The translations under genes and the position numbers were made by a program. 64,000 nucleotides of DNA from an uncultured Corynebacterium sp. (lineage in GTDB: Bacteria; Actinomycetota; Actinomycetes; Mycobacteriales; Mycobacteriaceae): positions 186,001 through 250,000 of the forward strand of contig NZ_CAMIHD010000001.1 of NCBI RefSeq assembly GCF_946222835.1, read 5' to 3'. Below are positions 26,303 to 34,837 of the stretch, one piece after another. Each line of letters starts with the position of its first letter. The first letter of the stretch is position 1. The notes under the pieces are model-generated. The model ran no database searches. It was not told where the DNA came from and worked only from the letters and a program-made list of their open reading frames with translations.

Positions 26303-27432
26303 GTTATACCCCCGCAGAAGTTAGCTTCCTTGCCGAACACCAAGAGGAAATAGCCAGCCTCGACCTTGCCTTAACTAAGTCTTCGCGGCTCAAAGATACC
26401 GAAATCTTGAAGGAGAAGTTCGGCGAGTTTGGCCGCGCGGTCATGGAGCTGGTGACGGCCCGCAGTTCGGGCAAACTTCCCAGTGGCTGGCTAATGGATG
26501 CAGACTCAGCTCAACAAGCAACCCCCGTCGAGGTTGCGGCATACCGGGCGGCATTTCTGGCGGAACAGGGAGTAGGTAGCGTCCATGACATCACCTGTTC
26601 CATCGGCACAGAAGGATATAATAATCCGCTCGACTACTTCGGCTCGGATCTGGATGAATCACGGGTGAAAATGGCGCGGTACAACCTCTCATCGGCCAAG
26701 ATTTTCCGGGCGGATGCGCTCACAACAACTACGACTGCCGAGGTCCTTTTAGCGGACCCCGCGCGTCGGGCCGGTGGTAGAAGAATCACGCGGCCGGAGG
26801 ATTTGGTGCCGCCGCTCCCAGAGGTCGTCGACAAGCAACGCGACAAGGAATTGGCCATCAAGTGCGCACCGGGTCTGGATTTCAGCGAATGGAGCGGCCT
26901 TGTCACCGTCGCGAGCGTGGATGGGGCAGTAAAAGAAGCCTGCCTTTATACCCAAGGCTTAGGAACCGGCCGAAGGGCAGTAATGATTCGCGGACACAAG
27001 CTAGATGTCCTAGATGACCAAGAAAGCAACCTGCCTGAGGCCGGAGATATCGGGAGCTATCTCATTGACCCCGATGGAGCCATCGTTCGCGCTGGTTTGG
27101 TTCAGCATTACGCGGCACGGGAAGGGCTTCACCAAATCGATCCGCGCATCGCGTATCTAACGGGCGAGCGGATTCCCGAGGGAACTTCGGGATTTCCATT
27201 CATAGAAAAAGTCCCCCTAAAGAGATTAAAATCCGTACTTAAATCCTATGACGCGGGAAGTCTCGAAATCCTCGTACGCGGGGTAGAAGTTGACCCTGAC
27301 CAGCTGCGGAAGAAGATGAAGCTGAAGGGGAAGAAGCCTTTTGCGGTAATCATTACGCGAATTGGCTCACAGGGAATCGCCTTGCTGTGCAAACCCCGAG
27401 TATCATCGTCCGAGGATAATTACGCAACATAA
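26299..27432 (+). CDS. SAM-dependent methyltransferase with THUMP-like C-terminal domain
   Basis: A 377-residue protein. An N-terminal helical part is followed by a Rossmann methyltransferase core (SVHDITCSIGTEGYN near residue 93, FGSDLDESRVKMARYN near 112, VLLADPARRAGG near 150). The C-terminal region (about 300-370, KSYDAGSLEILVRGVEVD) matches the THUMP-like domain of an actinobacterial family with this name. RNA is a plausible substrate, but this is not shown. It is translationally coupled to the Nudix gene. Confidence 0.78.
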   Translation: MSYTPAEVSFLAEHQEEIASLDLALTKSSRLKDTEILKEKFGEFGRAVMELVTARSSGKLPSGWLMDADSAQQATPVEVAAYRAAFLAEQGVGSVHDITCSIGTEGYNNPLDYFGSDLDESRVKMARYNLSSAKIFRADALTTTTTAEVLLADPARRAGGRRITRPEDLVPPLPEVVDKQRDKELAIKCAPGLDFSEWSGLVTVASVDGAVKEACLYTQGLGTGRRAVMIRGHKLDVLDDQESNLPEAGDIGSYLIDPDGAIVRAGLVQHYAAREGLHQIDPRIAYLTGERIPEGTSGFPFIEKVPLKRLKSVLKSYDAGSLEILVRGVEVDPDQLRKKMKLKGKKPFAVIITRIGSQGIALLCKPRVSSSEDNYAT

Positions 27433-27456
27433 ATATATCGGAAAGGTGAGTGCCCA

Positions 27457-28239
27457 ATGCCAACTATTGTGGCTCTGGTCAAACACGTGCCGGATACGTG
27501 GTCTACCAAGTCCTTGGAAGATGACCACACGCTGGATCGCACCTCCGTGGATAACGTTATCGATGAGGTTAATGAGTACTCCGTGGAGCAAGCCCTGCGT
27601 CTGCGCGACGATAACCCGGATGCGGGATTTAAAGTCGTAGCGCTGACCATGGGGCCAGCCCAGGCAGACGAAGCACTGCGCAAGGCACTGGCGATGGGTG
27701 CCGACGATGCCGTCCTCGTCTCCGATGATTCACTGGCCGGAGCGGATGCGTTGTCGACCGCATGGACCCTCAACGCTGCGCTGAACAAGCTTGACGACGT
27801 CCAATTGATCACCGCCGGCACCGAAGCTTCCGACGCCTCCACCGGTCTCCTGGCTGGTCTGCTCGCCGAATACCGCCAGCTGCCGGCCCTTACTGGCCTA
27901 CACAAGGTAGAGCTGGCGGGCGGCACGCTGCGCGGCACCCGCGACGACGCTCGTGGTACTTGGGAGTTGGAGTCGCAACTGCCGGCCATCATTTCCGTGA
28001 ACGATAAGAGCGACAAGCCGCGGTTCCCCAATTTCAAGGGCTTGATGGCCGCTAAGAAGGCCGAAATCACTACCTTCTCCTTGGCGGATTTGGGAATTGA
28101 GGCCATCGCGCCAACCACCTCCGTTTCGGCCGCCGAAAAGCGCCCACCGCGCACCGCCGGCGAGGTCATTTCCGAGCCCAACCCACAAGACGCGGCGAAG
28201 AAGATCGCCGACTTCCTGTCCGCAAAGAACTTGATTTAG
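27457..28239 (+). CDS. etfB: Electron transfer flavoprotein beta subunit
   Basis: Small subunit (260 residues) of the heterodimeric ETF that passes electrons from acyl-CoA and other dehydrogenases to the quinone pool. The start MPTIVALVKHVPDTW and the ADP-binding strand ALTMGPAQADEALRKALAMG near residue 62 are typical. A ribosome-binding site (GGAAAGG) precedes the ATG. It is followed after 8 nt by etfA. Confidence 0.95.
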   Translation: MPTIVALVKHVPDTWSTKSLEDDHTLDRTSVDNVIDEVNEYSVEQALRLRDDNPDAGFKVVALTMGPAQADEALRKALAMGADDAVLVSDDSLAGADALSTAWTLNAALNKLDDVQLITAGTEASDASTGLLAGLLAEYRQLPALTGLHKVELAGGTLRGTRDDARGTWELESQLPAIISVNDKSDKPRFPNFKGLMAAKKAEITTFSLADLGIEAIAPTTSVSAAEKRPPRTAGEVISEPNPQDAAKKIADFLSAKNLI

Positions 28240-28247
28240 GAGTAGAT

Positions 28248-29189
28248 ATGTCTCACGTTTACGTACTAGTTGAGCATGATGCGGATAAACTCCTCCCCGT
28301 TACCGGCGAGCTGATTACGGCCGCACGGGAATTGGGTACGGTGTCCGCAGTGGTCGTCGGCAAGCAGGCTGATAAGTTCGATGCTGATCTTGCCGCGCTC
28401 GGTGCCGCCCAAGTTGTCCAAGCAACGGCCGAGGATTATGAGCAGCGATTCCTCACCCCAGAGGTTGACGCCCTGCATGCCCTAGGCGCTGCGAACCCAG
28501 CGCCGATTGTGCTGGCCGCAACTCCGGCCAATAACGAGATCGCCGGCCGCCTAGCAGCTAGACTCGCCTCCGGCGCATTGGTCAATGTCAGCGGCATCGC
28601 CGCCGACCGCTCTGCCCAGATGACTATCTTCGGTGGCTCCTATGAGATGACCTCTACCGCTACCGGAGAGTGCCCGATTTACACGCTCCGGCCAGGCGCG
28701 GTTGAGGCCGCACCACAACAGGTGGAAACACAACCGGCGCCGATGCCGCTCTCGGCCGGCACAAGCAAAGATGTCAAGGTAAATTCCTTTACTCCGGCCG
28801 AGAAGTCTGCACGCCCCGAAATTACCGAGGCCAAGGCGGTTGTTGCCGGCGGCCGCGGCGTGGGCGACGAATTCAGCGCCGTCGTCGAGCCGCTTGCCGA
28901 CGCCCTCGGAGCCGCCGTCGGTGCTACCCGCGACGCCGTGGATGAAGGCTTCTATGACGCCGCTTATCAGATCGGTCAGACCGGCGTAACCGTCTCTCCT
29001 GATCTCTATATCGGTTTGGGTATCTCCGGCGCTATCCAGCACACCTCCGGCATGCAGACCTCCGGCACCATTGTGGTGGTCAACCAGGACCAGGATGAGC
29101 CTTTCTTCCAGATCGCCGACCTCGGCGTCATTGGGGACCTGCACGAAATCGCCCCAGCTCTTACCGAGGAACTGAAAGCGCGTCAGTAA
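28248..29189 (+). CDS. etfA: Electron transfer flavoprotein alpha subunit
   Basis: Large subunit (313 residues) of ETF. The C-terminal FAD-binding domain is clear: VVAGGRGVG near residue 200, GATRDAVDEGF near 225, and GISGAIQHTSGM with the following hydrophobic strand near 263. The N-terminal domain pairs with EtfB. A TAATG overlap links its stop to the next gene, the cysteine desulfurase. Confidence 0.95.
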   Translation: MSHVYVLVEHDADKLLPVTGELITAARELGTVSAVVVGKQADKFDADLAALGAAQVVQATAEDYEQRFLTPEVDALHALGAANPAPIVLAATPANNEIAGRLAARLASGALVNVSGIAADRSAQMTIFGGSYEMTSTATGECPIYTLRPGAVEAAPQQVETQPAPMPLSAGTSKDVKVNSFTPAEKSARPEITEAKAVVAGGRGVGDEFSAVVEPLADALGAAVGATRDAVDEGFYDAAYQIGQTGVTVSPDLYIGLGISGAIQHTSGMQTSGTIVVVNQDQDEPFFQIADLGVIGDLHEIAPALTEELKARQ

Positions 29190-30304
29190 TGCCGTACTAC
29201 TTCGACTACGCCGCTACTCAGCCGATGCGGCAGAGCGCGATTGATGCATGGGTGGCGGCGGCCGGCTCCCTGAATTCCGGAGCACAATATGGCTCGGGGC
29301 GAAAGGCTCGGTCCGTGCTGGATGATGCCCGCGAGAAGGTTGCCTCCCTTCTTGGCTGCGAGCCCATTGAGGTCATTTTCACTTCCTCGGGCACCGAGGC
29401 AGATAATATCGCCATTCAGGGACTCTACGCGGCTGGAACAACCAATCGCATCATCTCCACTGATATCGAGCATCCCGCTGTTCGCGATACCGTGACTCAG
29501 CTGCAGAGTTCCGGGGCGGCCGTCGAAATCCTTCCCGTGGATCGTTCCGGGCACATTGCAGACCTGGCTGCCCTAGACACGCTTGCCGACGTCGCTACCT
29601 GCATGTGGGCCAATAATGAAACTGGTGCCATTCAGCCGGTCGAAGACATTGTTGCTCGGGCGAGTGCGGCCGGCACTCCCGTGCACGTAGATGCGGTGCA
29701 AGCAGTAGGCAAAGTCCCCATCAACTTTTCCGTACTTGGGATCACCAGTCTCGCCGCCAGTGCCCATAAATTTGGCGGCCCTCGCGGCATTGGGCTGCTT
29801 CTAGCTAAGCGCAGCCCTGCACCCCAGCCCATTGCCTTTGGCGGTGGGCAAGAACGAGGGATTCGCCCTGGCACAGTAGACGTTGCAGGTGCTTCCGGTT
29901 TAGCAGCGGCGCTGGAAGAATCCATCTCCGAAATTTCCTCCCAAGGTGAACGGATTGCTGCTCTCCGCAATAAGTTGCGCGACGGAATCCTCGCCACCAT
30001 CGATAACGTGGTGGTCAACTCCGCTGAACCGTGCCTACCGTCCCATCTGCATGTCTCATTCCCCGGTGCCGATGGCGATAGCCTCATTATGCTGCTTGAT
30101 TCCTTGCAGATCGAGGCATCTACGGGCAGCGCGTGTAGCGCAGGAGTAAACCGCATGTCACATGTCCTCGAAGCGATGGGTGTAAGCGAGGCAGAAGGCA
30201 ATGGTTCCCTGCGCTTTACTCTCGGCCGGCTTACCTCGGAGGAAGACGTTGAATATGTCTTGTCTCATCTTCCTGAGGTTATATCTCGCGCCCGTTCTGT
30301 CTAG
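29189..30304 (+). CDS. Cysteine desulfurase (NifS/IscS family)
   Basis: PLP enzyme of 371 residues that releases sulfur from cysteine as an enzyme persulfide. The PLP lysine lies in SAHKFGGPRG near residue 193, the active-site cysteine in STGSACSAGV near 315, and the PLP histidine region is TDIEHPAV near 93. It is coupled to etfA through TAATG. In related genomes it is followed by mnmA, whose product needs this sulfur; here three other genes intervene. Its stop shares a CTAG with the convergent HNH gene. Confidence 0.93.
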   Translation: MPYYFDYAATQPMRQSAIDAWVAAAGSLNSGAQYGSGRKARSVLDDAREKVASLLGCEPIEVIFTSSGTEADNIAIQGLYAAGTTNRIISTDIEHPAVRDTVTQLQSSGAAVEILPVDRSGHIADLAALDTLADVATCMWANNETGAIQPVEDIVARASAAGTPVHVDAVQAVGKVPINFSVLGITSLAASAHKFGGPRGIGLLLAKRSPAPQPIAFGGGQERGIRPGTVDVAGASGLAAALEESISEISSQGERIAALRNKLRDGILATIDNVVVNSAEPCLPSHLHVSFPGADGDSLIMLLDSLQIEASTGSACSAGVNRMSHVLEAMGVSEAEGNGSLRFTLGRLTSEEDVEYVLSHLPEVISRARSV

Positions 30305-31470
30305 CTATCATTCCTTTCCTTGGCGGCCGCGCGCCGAGCGGCGATAGCTTGGCCCACCGTTAGCGCCCAGTTCTTATTCTTGGGCGCTAACGGTCCCTGT
30401 GGTTCATCGTATTCCCAGTGGCCATCATCAAAGAGCCATACTATATCTCCGGTATGCGGATCCATGATGTAGAAGGCACCGCCATCGGTCTTGATGTTGT
30501 GGTGATGTTGGCATAACGATGCCAAATTGCTTCCCGCAGTTTTCCCACCCTTTGCGTGGTCAATGCGATGGTCCTTTTGACAGCTTTCTGCGGGACGGTG
30601 GCACCCCGGCCAGCGGCATACGCCATCGCGGCCTTCCACGAAGGCGCCAATGAGCGGGGGAGTGACGTAGCTTTCGCTTTCCAGCTCTCTTGCTAGGTCC
30701 GTGTCCCGCTTTTGAGTGGGACGTAGGCCGTCCGCAGTTTCTGGACTTACCCAGCCGAATCCCTGGATGAACCCGGGTGCAGCCTTTTGGTCATAGGCGC
30801 GGTACATGTGAAGGACTACCTTAACCCGTTGCTCAATATCGCCCAGAATCAATTTGGCCAGTGCATCCGCTTTGGTGAGGTTATGCTTTTCGGCTGCTTG
30901 ACTGACGTGTTCATCTATAGCTATCAATGTAGCTTCATCGAATTCCACGGCTAGCCCAGCTTTGCCGCCGAAGCTGGAGTACGTGAAATAGGGGTCCTTT
31001 TGTGGGGTAGCTTCCTTCTCTTCTTCGGGCGTCGGGCTTTCTACAGCGATGAGACCGTTGAGTTTTCGTCGCAAATTTGTATTTGAAGGCAGTACCTGTC
31101 TGGGGCTCGTCGGCGTTAGATAACTAGCCAGCTCTTGGTCTATTCGTTCAAGGGTTTCGGTAGGGACGTCACCGAGCTTGCTGAGTACGGCGTCGATGGT
31201 AATGAGACGAGAAAAATCCAAGAAGTAGTAGGTTTCTTGCAAGGCCCTCGTAAGTGGCAGCTCAGCTAGGCGGTAGAGGGCCATGGTTATGTCCCGCGTT
31301 CTCCGCTCGCTTAATCCCGTGCGGGTTGCGAGAGTATGGCAAGAAATATCGAAATCGTCTTCTAGGTCAGGCTTAACCTCTTTCCAAAATAGATAATCCT
31401 GCTTTCTGATTTCTGTTGCTCTAGCTGCTAGTGGATCATTGGGATCATTGACTATGTAGTAGCATTCCAA
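30301..31470 (-). CDS. DUF222/HNH endonuclease-type protein
   Basis: A 389-residue protein with a helical DUF222-like N-terminal and middle region and an HNH domain near residues 285-330. The zinc/metal pattern CRWPGC, then DHRIDH, NLASLC and QHHHNIK supplies the two-His-one-Asn core. Such proteins are abundant and variable in corynebacteria and mycobacteria (13E12-like); their biological role is unclear, and many are linked to mobile DNA. The base composition of its 5' part is AT-richer than that of its neighbours. The start at 31470 has only a weak GGA upstream. It converges on the cysteine desulfurase with a 4-bp overlap. Confidence 0.82.
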   Translation of the reverse strand: MECYYIVNDPNDPLAARATEIRKQDYLFWKEVKPDLEDDFDISCHTLATRTGLSERRTRDITMALYRLAELPLTRALQETYYFLDFSRLITIDAVLSKLGDVPTETLERIDQELASYLTPTSPRQVLPSNTNLRRKLNGLIAVESPTPEEEKEATPQKDPYFTYSSFGGKAGLAVEFDEATLIAIDEHVSQAAEKHNLTKADALAKLILGDIEQRVKVVLHMYRAYDQKAAPGFIQGFGWVSPETADGLRPTQKRDTDLARELESESYVTPPLIGAFVEGRDGVCRWPGCHRPAESCQKDHRIDHAKGGKTAGSNLASLCQHHHNIKTDGGAFYIMDPHTGDIVWLFDDGHWEYDEPQGPLAPKNKNWALTVGQAIAARRAAAKERNDS

Positions 31471-31666
31471 AACTGATTACCCCGATAAATAGCACAGTTG
31501 TACGTTTCTTTATGGTGTCTATTTTATGCTGTGTGCAGGGCCTCTGCAAGGGGAATGGGCGAAAATAGGTTCTAAAGGGTGATATTTCCAGGATGGTAGA
31601 AATAGGAGAAAAGAAAATTATCCCTAGTGGCGCGTGTTAAACATGTGACTGGAGTGATGGCGTTGC

Positions 31667-31672
31667 TAGACT
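31667..31672 (+). promoter_or_regulatory. -10 element of the GH25 lysozyme gene (leaderless)
   Basis: TAGACT ending 7 nt before the ATG at 31680. Confidence 0.65.
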
Positions 31673-31679
31673 CACGCGC

Positions 31680-32840
31680 ATGACTTCAAAGAAGGCACTC
31701 CGAAAGAGCATTACTGCGGTAGTTACCGTGGCTGCACTAGCTGTTAGTGGCACCGCTGTTGCCCAGGCGGTGAACTTTGGTGCACCTAAGGGCGTTGACG
31801 TGGCAGCGCACCAGCATCCGGGTGGCACGCCTATCGATTGGTCCAAGGTACGTACCGACGGTCAGTCTTTTGCATTTGTAAAGGCAACCGAGGGTGGTGA
31901 TTGGGTAAATCCGCACTACGTCGAAGACGTTCAGGCCGCCCACGCCGCCGGACTAAAGACCGGTGCTTATCACTACGCTCGTCCATCCACCGACGCCAAA
32001 ACGCAAGCGGCGAACTTTGCCGCGCAGATTGCGTTGGCGCCAGATCAGACATTGCCCCCGGCTCTTGATATTGAGGTTGCGGAAGGTAAGTCCGCGGCCC
32101 AGTTGGAGCAGTGGATTGAAGAATTTACCAGCGAGCTCAAGCGCCTTACCGGCCGCACTCCCATGATTTACACCTACAAGTACTTCTGGATGGGGCAGAT
32201 GAATAACTCCCAGAAGTTCTCGGATATGCCGCTGTGGCTTGCTGCCTATCAGGATCAGGCGCCCGACGCTGTGGGTGGCTGGAAGAAGCTATCCTTCTGG
32301 CAGCGCTCTGGCTCTGGCAAGGTGGCAGGCATTCCTACCGACGTCGATATGAACCTGTTTAATGGTTCCAAGCAGCAGCTGCAGTCCTTCAGCGACGGCA
32401 ACTACGTGGATGTCGGCGGCGCGCTTGAGCAGCTAGTTGTGGGCGATGGTCTTGACCTAAGCTCGGACAGCACGCCGCTTATCGGTGCTATCCTTGCCCT
32501 CGCTGCGGGCCTGATTGCGATTCCGCAGCTTGCCGACGCCGCCGAAAAGTCCGGCCTCGATCCCCAAGCGGCCCAGGGCTTGGCTGGATTCGTGAAGACC
32601 CTGCAGGAAAAGGATGCCCTCCCAATAGAAGATTTGGGCGATATGGCAAAGGGCAACTTCTCTGTCGGTGACCTAGCGATCCTGCTGGACAATGCCGGTC
32701 ATGTGAATAACGTTAAGTCTGGCAATGTCTCCGAGTCGGAAGTCTCGGAGGCTAAGAATGCGGCCAAGAAAGCTGGGGCTGATGTTCCCGATTTCGATGC
32801 GGGCAAAGTAGCCACGCTACTTAATCGCGTGCTGCAGTAG
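31680..32840 (+). CDS. Secreted GH25 family lysozyme with C-terminal helical domain
   Basis: A 386-residue exported muramidase. A Sec signal peptide covers residues 1-30 (basic start, hydrophobic core, cleavage after AQA). The GH25 barrel follows at about 34-230: GVDVAAHQHP, TYKYFW, and the catalytic Asp-x-Glu in PALDIEV near residue 130. After it comes about 150 residues with a hydrophobic segment (GAILALAAGLIAIPQ) and amphipathic helices that match no cell-wall-binding repeat I know. The enzyme should cut MurNAc-GlcNAc bonds, in self wall remodelling or against competitors. The start is leaderless (TAGACT, 7 nt). Its last 20 nt overlap the convergent SpeE-like gene. Confidence 0.88.
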   Translation: MTSKKALRKSITAVVTVAALAVSGTAVAQAVNFGAPKGVDVAAHQHPGGTPIDWSKVRTDGQSFAFVKATEGGDWVNPHYVEDVQAAHAAGLKTGAYHYARPSTDAKTQAANFAAQIALAPDQTLPPALDIEVAEGKSAAQLEQWIEEFTSELKRLTGRTPMIYTYKYFWMGQMNNSQKFSDMPLWLAAYQDQAPDAVGGWKKLSFWQRSGSGKVAGIPTDVDMNLFNGSKQQLQSFSDGNYVDVGGALEQLVVGDGLDLSSDSTPLIGAILALAAGLIAIPQLADAAEKSGLDPQAAQGLAGFVKTLQEKDALPIEDLGDMAKGNFSVGDLAILLDNAGHVNNVKSGNVSESEVSEAKNAAKKAGADVPDFDAGKVATLLNRVLQ

Positions 32841-33657
32841 CACCAGCGAAAAACGTGCGGGTCCACTCCTCGTCCTTGTAGTGGGCGGGGACTGCTCCGC
32901 CAAGGAGTGTCTTTGCCAGCTGAGCGGCTTCAATCGAGCCTTCGGCTGGCAGTTCTGTATCCGAGGCTACAAGGATGATGTTGCCGTAGCGCCGGCCCTT
33001 GAGCATTGGTGGGTCCGCGATGACCGCGAGGTGGTCAAAAATTTTGTCTAGTCCGGCCAGTTCGCTCTTTGCTAGCTGCAGATCGGAATGGTCTCCGCAA
33101 TTGGCGATATAGAGACCGCCTGATTCCAATGCCTGCTTCGCAGCCTGGAAGAACTCTACGGTGGTAAGATTTGCTGGAGTCTTATCGCCAGCAAAGACAT
33201 CGCGGATGATGATGTCGCGGCTGGCGGGCAGGAATCCCTCGGTTTCTTTGCGTGCTTCGCCGGCGCGGATTTTCACGGTGGGGGAACGGGGGACGTCGAA
33301 AAGCGTACGCACCAATTCGCCTAACTTGGCGTCGAGTTCGACTACCGTGTGGCGACTGCCAGGGAGCGTGCTGGCAAAATAGCGCGGAAGGGAGCAGCCT
33401 GCGCCACCTAAGTGGGTGACGCGAAGCTTGCTTGCAGGCCGAGTATTGAGGTGTTCTACTGCCGCCGCAATCCAGCGCATGTACTCAAACTCCAGCTCTT
33501 CTGGCTTTCCCAGCACAATGTGGCTGCTTGGCACACCATTGACGTTGAGAATATAGGCACCGTCTCGGAACTCATCTGCCACAACCTCGGCCGTGCCGGT
33601 CGAGATTTCGTAGGTTCCGGTGATTCCTGGATCGGTGGAAGCTCGCTTTCTGCCCAT
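32821..33657 (-). CDS. Spermidine synthase-like (SpeE-fold) protein
   Basis: A 278-residue protein with a spermidine-synthase-type Rossmann core: VTHLGGAGCSLPRYFA near residue 80, VVELDAKLGELVRTLF near 105, and DIIIRDVFAGDKTP near 145, where synthases have the catalytic Asp segment. Many actinobacterial proteins of this shape have no shown polyamine activity, so the substrate is uncertain. I use the ATG at 33657, with TAAGCT 8 nt upstream; the frame also opens at a TTG three codons earlier. It converges on the lysozyme gene. Confidence 0.75.
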   Translation of the reverse strand: MGRKRASTDPGITGTYEISTGTAEVVADEFRDGAYILNVNGVPSSHIVLGKPEELEFEYMRWIAAAVEHLNTRPASKLRVTHLGGAGCSLPRYFASTLPGSRHTVVELDAKLGELVRTLFDVPRSPTVKIRAGEARKETEGFLPASRDIIIRDVFAGDKTPANLTTVEFFQAAKQALESGGLYIANCGDHSDLQLAKSELAGLDKIFDHLAVIADPPMLKGRRYGNIILVASDTELPAEGSIEAAQLAKTLLGGAVPAHYKDEEWTRTFFAGATAARD

Positions 33658-33665
33658 GTCATACA

Positions 33666-33671
33666 AGCTTA
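33666..33671 (-). promoter_or_regulatory. -10 element of the SpeE-like gene (leaderless)
   Basis: TAAGCT on the minus strand, 8 nt before the ATG at 33657. Confidence 0.45.
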
Positions 33672-33710
33672 GGGAATGGATTCGATTTACATCGCGTTGG
33701 GGCTAGGGAG

Positions 33711-33716
33711 TAGACT
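33711..33716 (+). promoter_or_regulatory. mnmA promoter -10
   Basis: TAGACT about 35 nt before the chosen mnmA ATG, giving a short leader that contains the GGGGAGG ribosome-binding site. Confidence 0.55.
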
Positions 33717-33751
33717 TTCGGGCCTGTAGTCAAGGTGAAATGGGGAGGACA

Positions 33752-34837
33752 ATGCGAGTATTGGTTGCCATGTCCGGCGGCGTTGACTCATCGGTGGCCG
33801 CCGCTCGTGCGGTAGAAGCCGGCCACGAGGTGATTGGCGTTCACCTCGCCTTACACAAAGACGCGCAGCAAACCAGGGAGAAGGCGCGCGGTTGCTGCTC
33901 GTTGGAGGATTCCGCTGATGCCCGCCGCATCTGCGATAAGTTGGGCATTCCCTTCTATGTGTGGGATTTTTCGGAGGAATTCAAAGAAGAAGTCATCACG
34001 GACTTCGTGGATTCCTATGCGCGTGGTGAAACGCCTAATCCTTGCTTGCGCTGCAACGAAAAGATCAAGTTTCGGGCGCTGCTACAAAAAGGCATGGCGC
34101 TCGGATTCGATGCCGTTGCGACGGGTCATTACGCCACCATCGACGAAAACGGCTACATGCGCCGCTCTTTGGACGAGAATAAGGACCAGTCTTATGTTCT
34201 GGGAGTTATCTCGGCAGAAGAGTTGGAGCACTGCTTTTTCCCCATCGGTGATACCCCGAAGCCGCAGATCCGCGAAGAGGCTGCGGCGCACGGATTTTCC
34301 ACCGCGAAGAAGCCGGATTCTTATGATATCTGCTTTATTCCAGACGGCAATACGCAGGCGTTCTTGGGCGCTCGCATTGGACTGCGCCCTGGCATGATCG
34401 TGGATCAAGAGGGCACGGAGCTCAAGGAGCACGATGGCGCGTGGAACTACACCATCGGCCAGCGCAAGGGCCTGGACATCAAGGCGCCGGCTGCCGACGG
34501 CCGCCCCCGCTACGTCACCGATATTGATGCTGCTACCGGCACGGTTACCGTCGGCGCCCGCGAGGACTTGGCCGTAACCTCGATTCAGGCCGATCGCCTA
34601 AAGTACCTCCACCCGGGCATGGATGGGGATTTCGAGTGCGAGGTTCAGGTGCGCGCGCATGGATCTGTAGTACCGTGCACCGCCCACGTCGACCGCGATG
34701 CGGATGAGATGCGCCTTGAGCTTAAAGAGCCGCTTTCTGGCGTGGCTCGTGGCCAGGCGGCGGTGCTGTATTTGCCTTCGCCAGACGAGCTCGGCGATAT
34801 TGTTATCGGATCCGGCACCATTTGCGGGACGGCCTAG
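33752..34837 (+). CDS. mnmA: tRNA-specific 2-thiouridylase MnmA
   Basis: Thiolates U34 of Lys, Glu and Gln tRNAs, using sulfur relayed from a cysteine desulfurase. The PP-loop SGGVDSS is near residues 8-14, the first catalytic cysteine in NPCLRCNEK near 97, and the second in YDICFIPDG near 193. Length is 361 residues. The start is ATG 33752, with GGGGAGG upstream; the in-frame ATG at 33740 lacks a ribosome-binding site. The next gene starts immediately after its stop. Confidence 0.95.
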   Translation: MRVLVAMSGGVDSSVAAARAVEAGHEVIGVHLALHKDAQQTREKARGCCSLEDSADARRICDKLGIPFYVWDFSEEFKEEVITDFVDSYARGETPNPCLRCNEKIKFRALLQKGMALGFDAVATGHYATIDENGYMRRSLDENKDQSYVLGVISAEELEHCFFPIGDTPKPQIREEAAAHGFSTAKKPDSYDICFIPDGNTQAFLGARIGLRPGMIVDQEGTELKEHDGAWNYTIGQRKGLDIKAPAADGRPRYVTDIDAATGTVTVGAREDLAVTSIQADRLKYLHPGMDGDFECEVQVRAHGSVVPCTAHVDRDADEMRLELKEPLSGVARGQAAVLYLPSPDELGDIVIGSGTICGTA

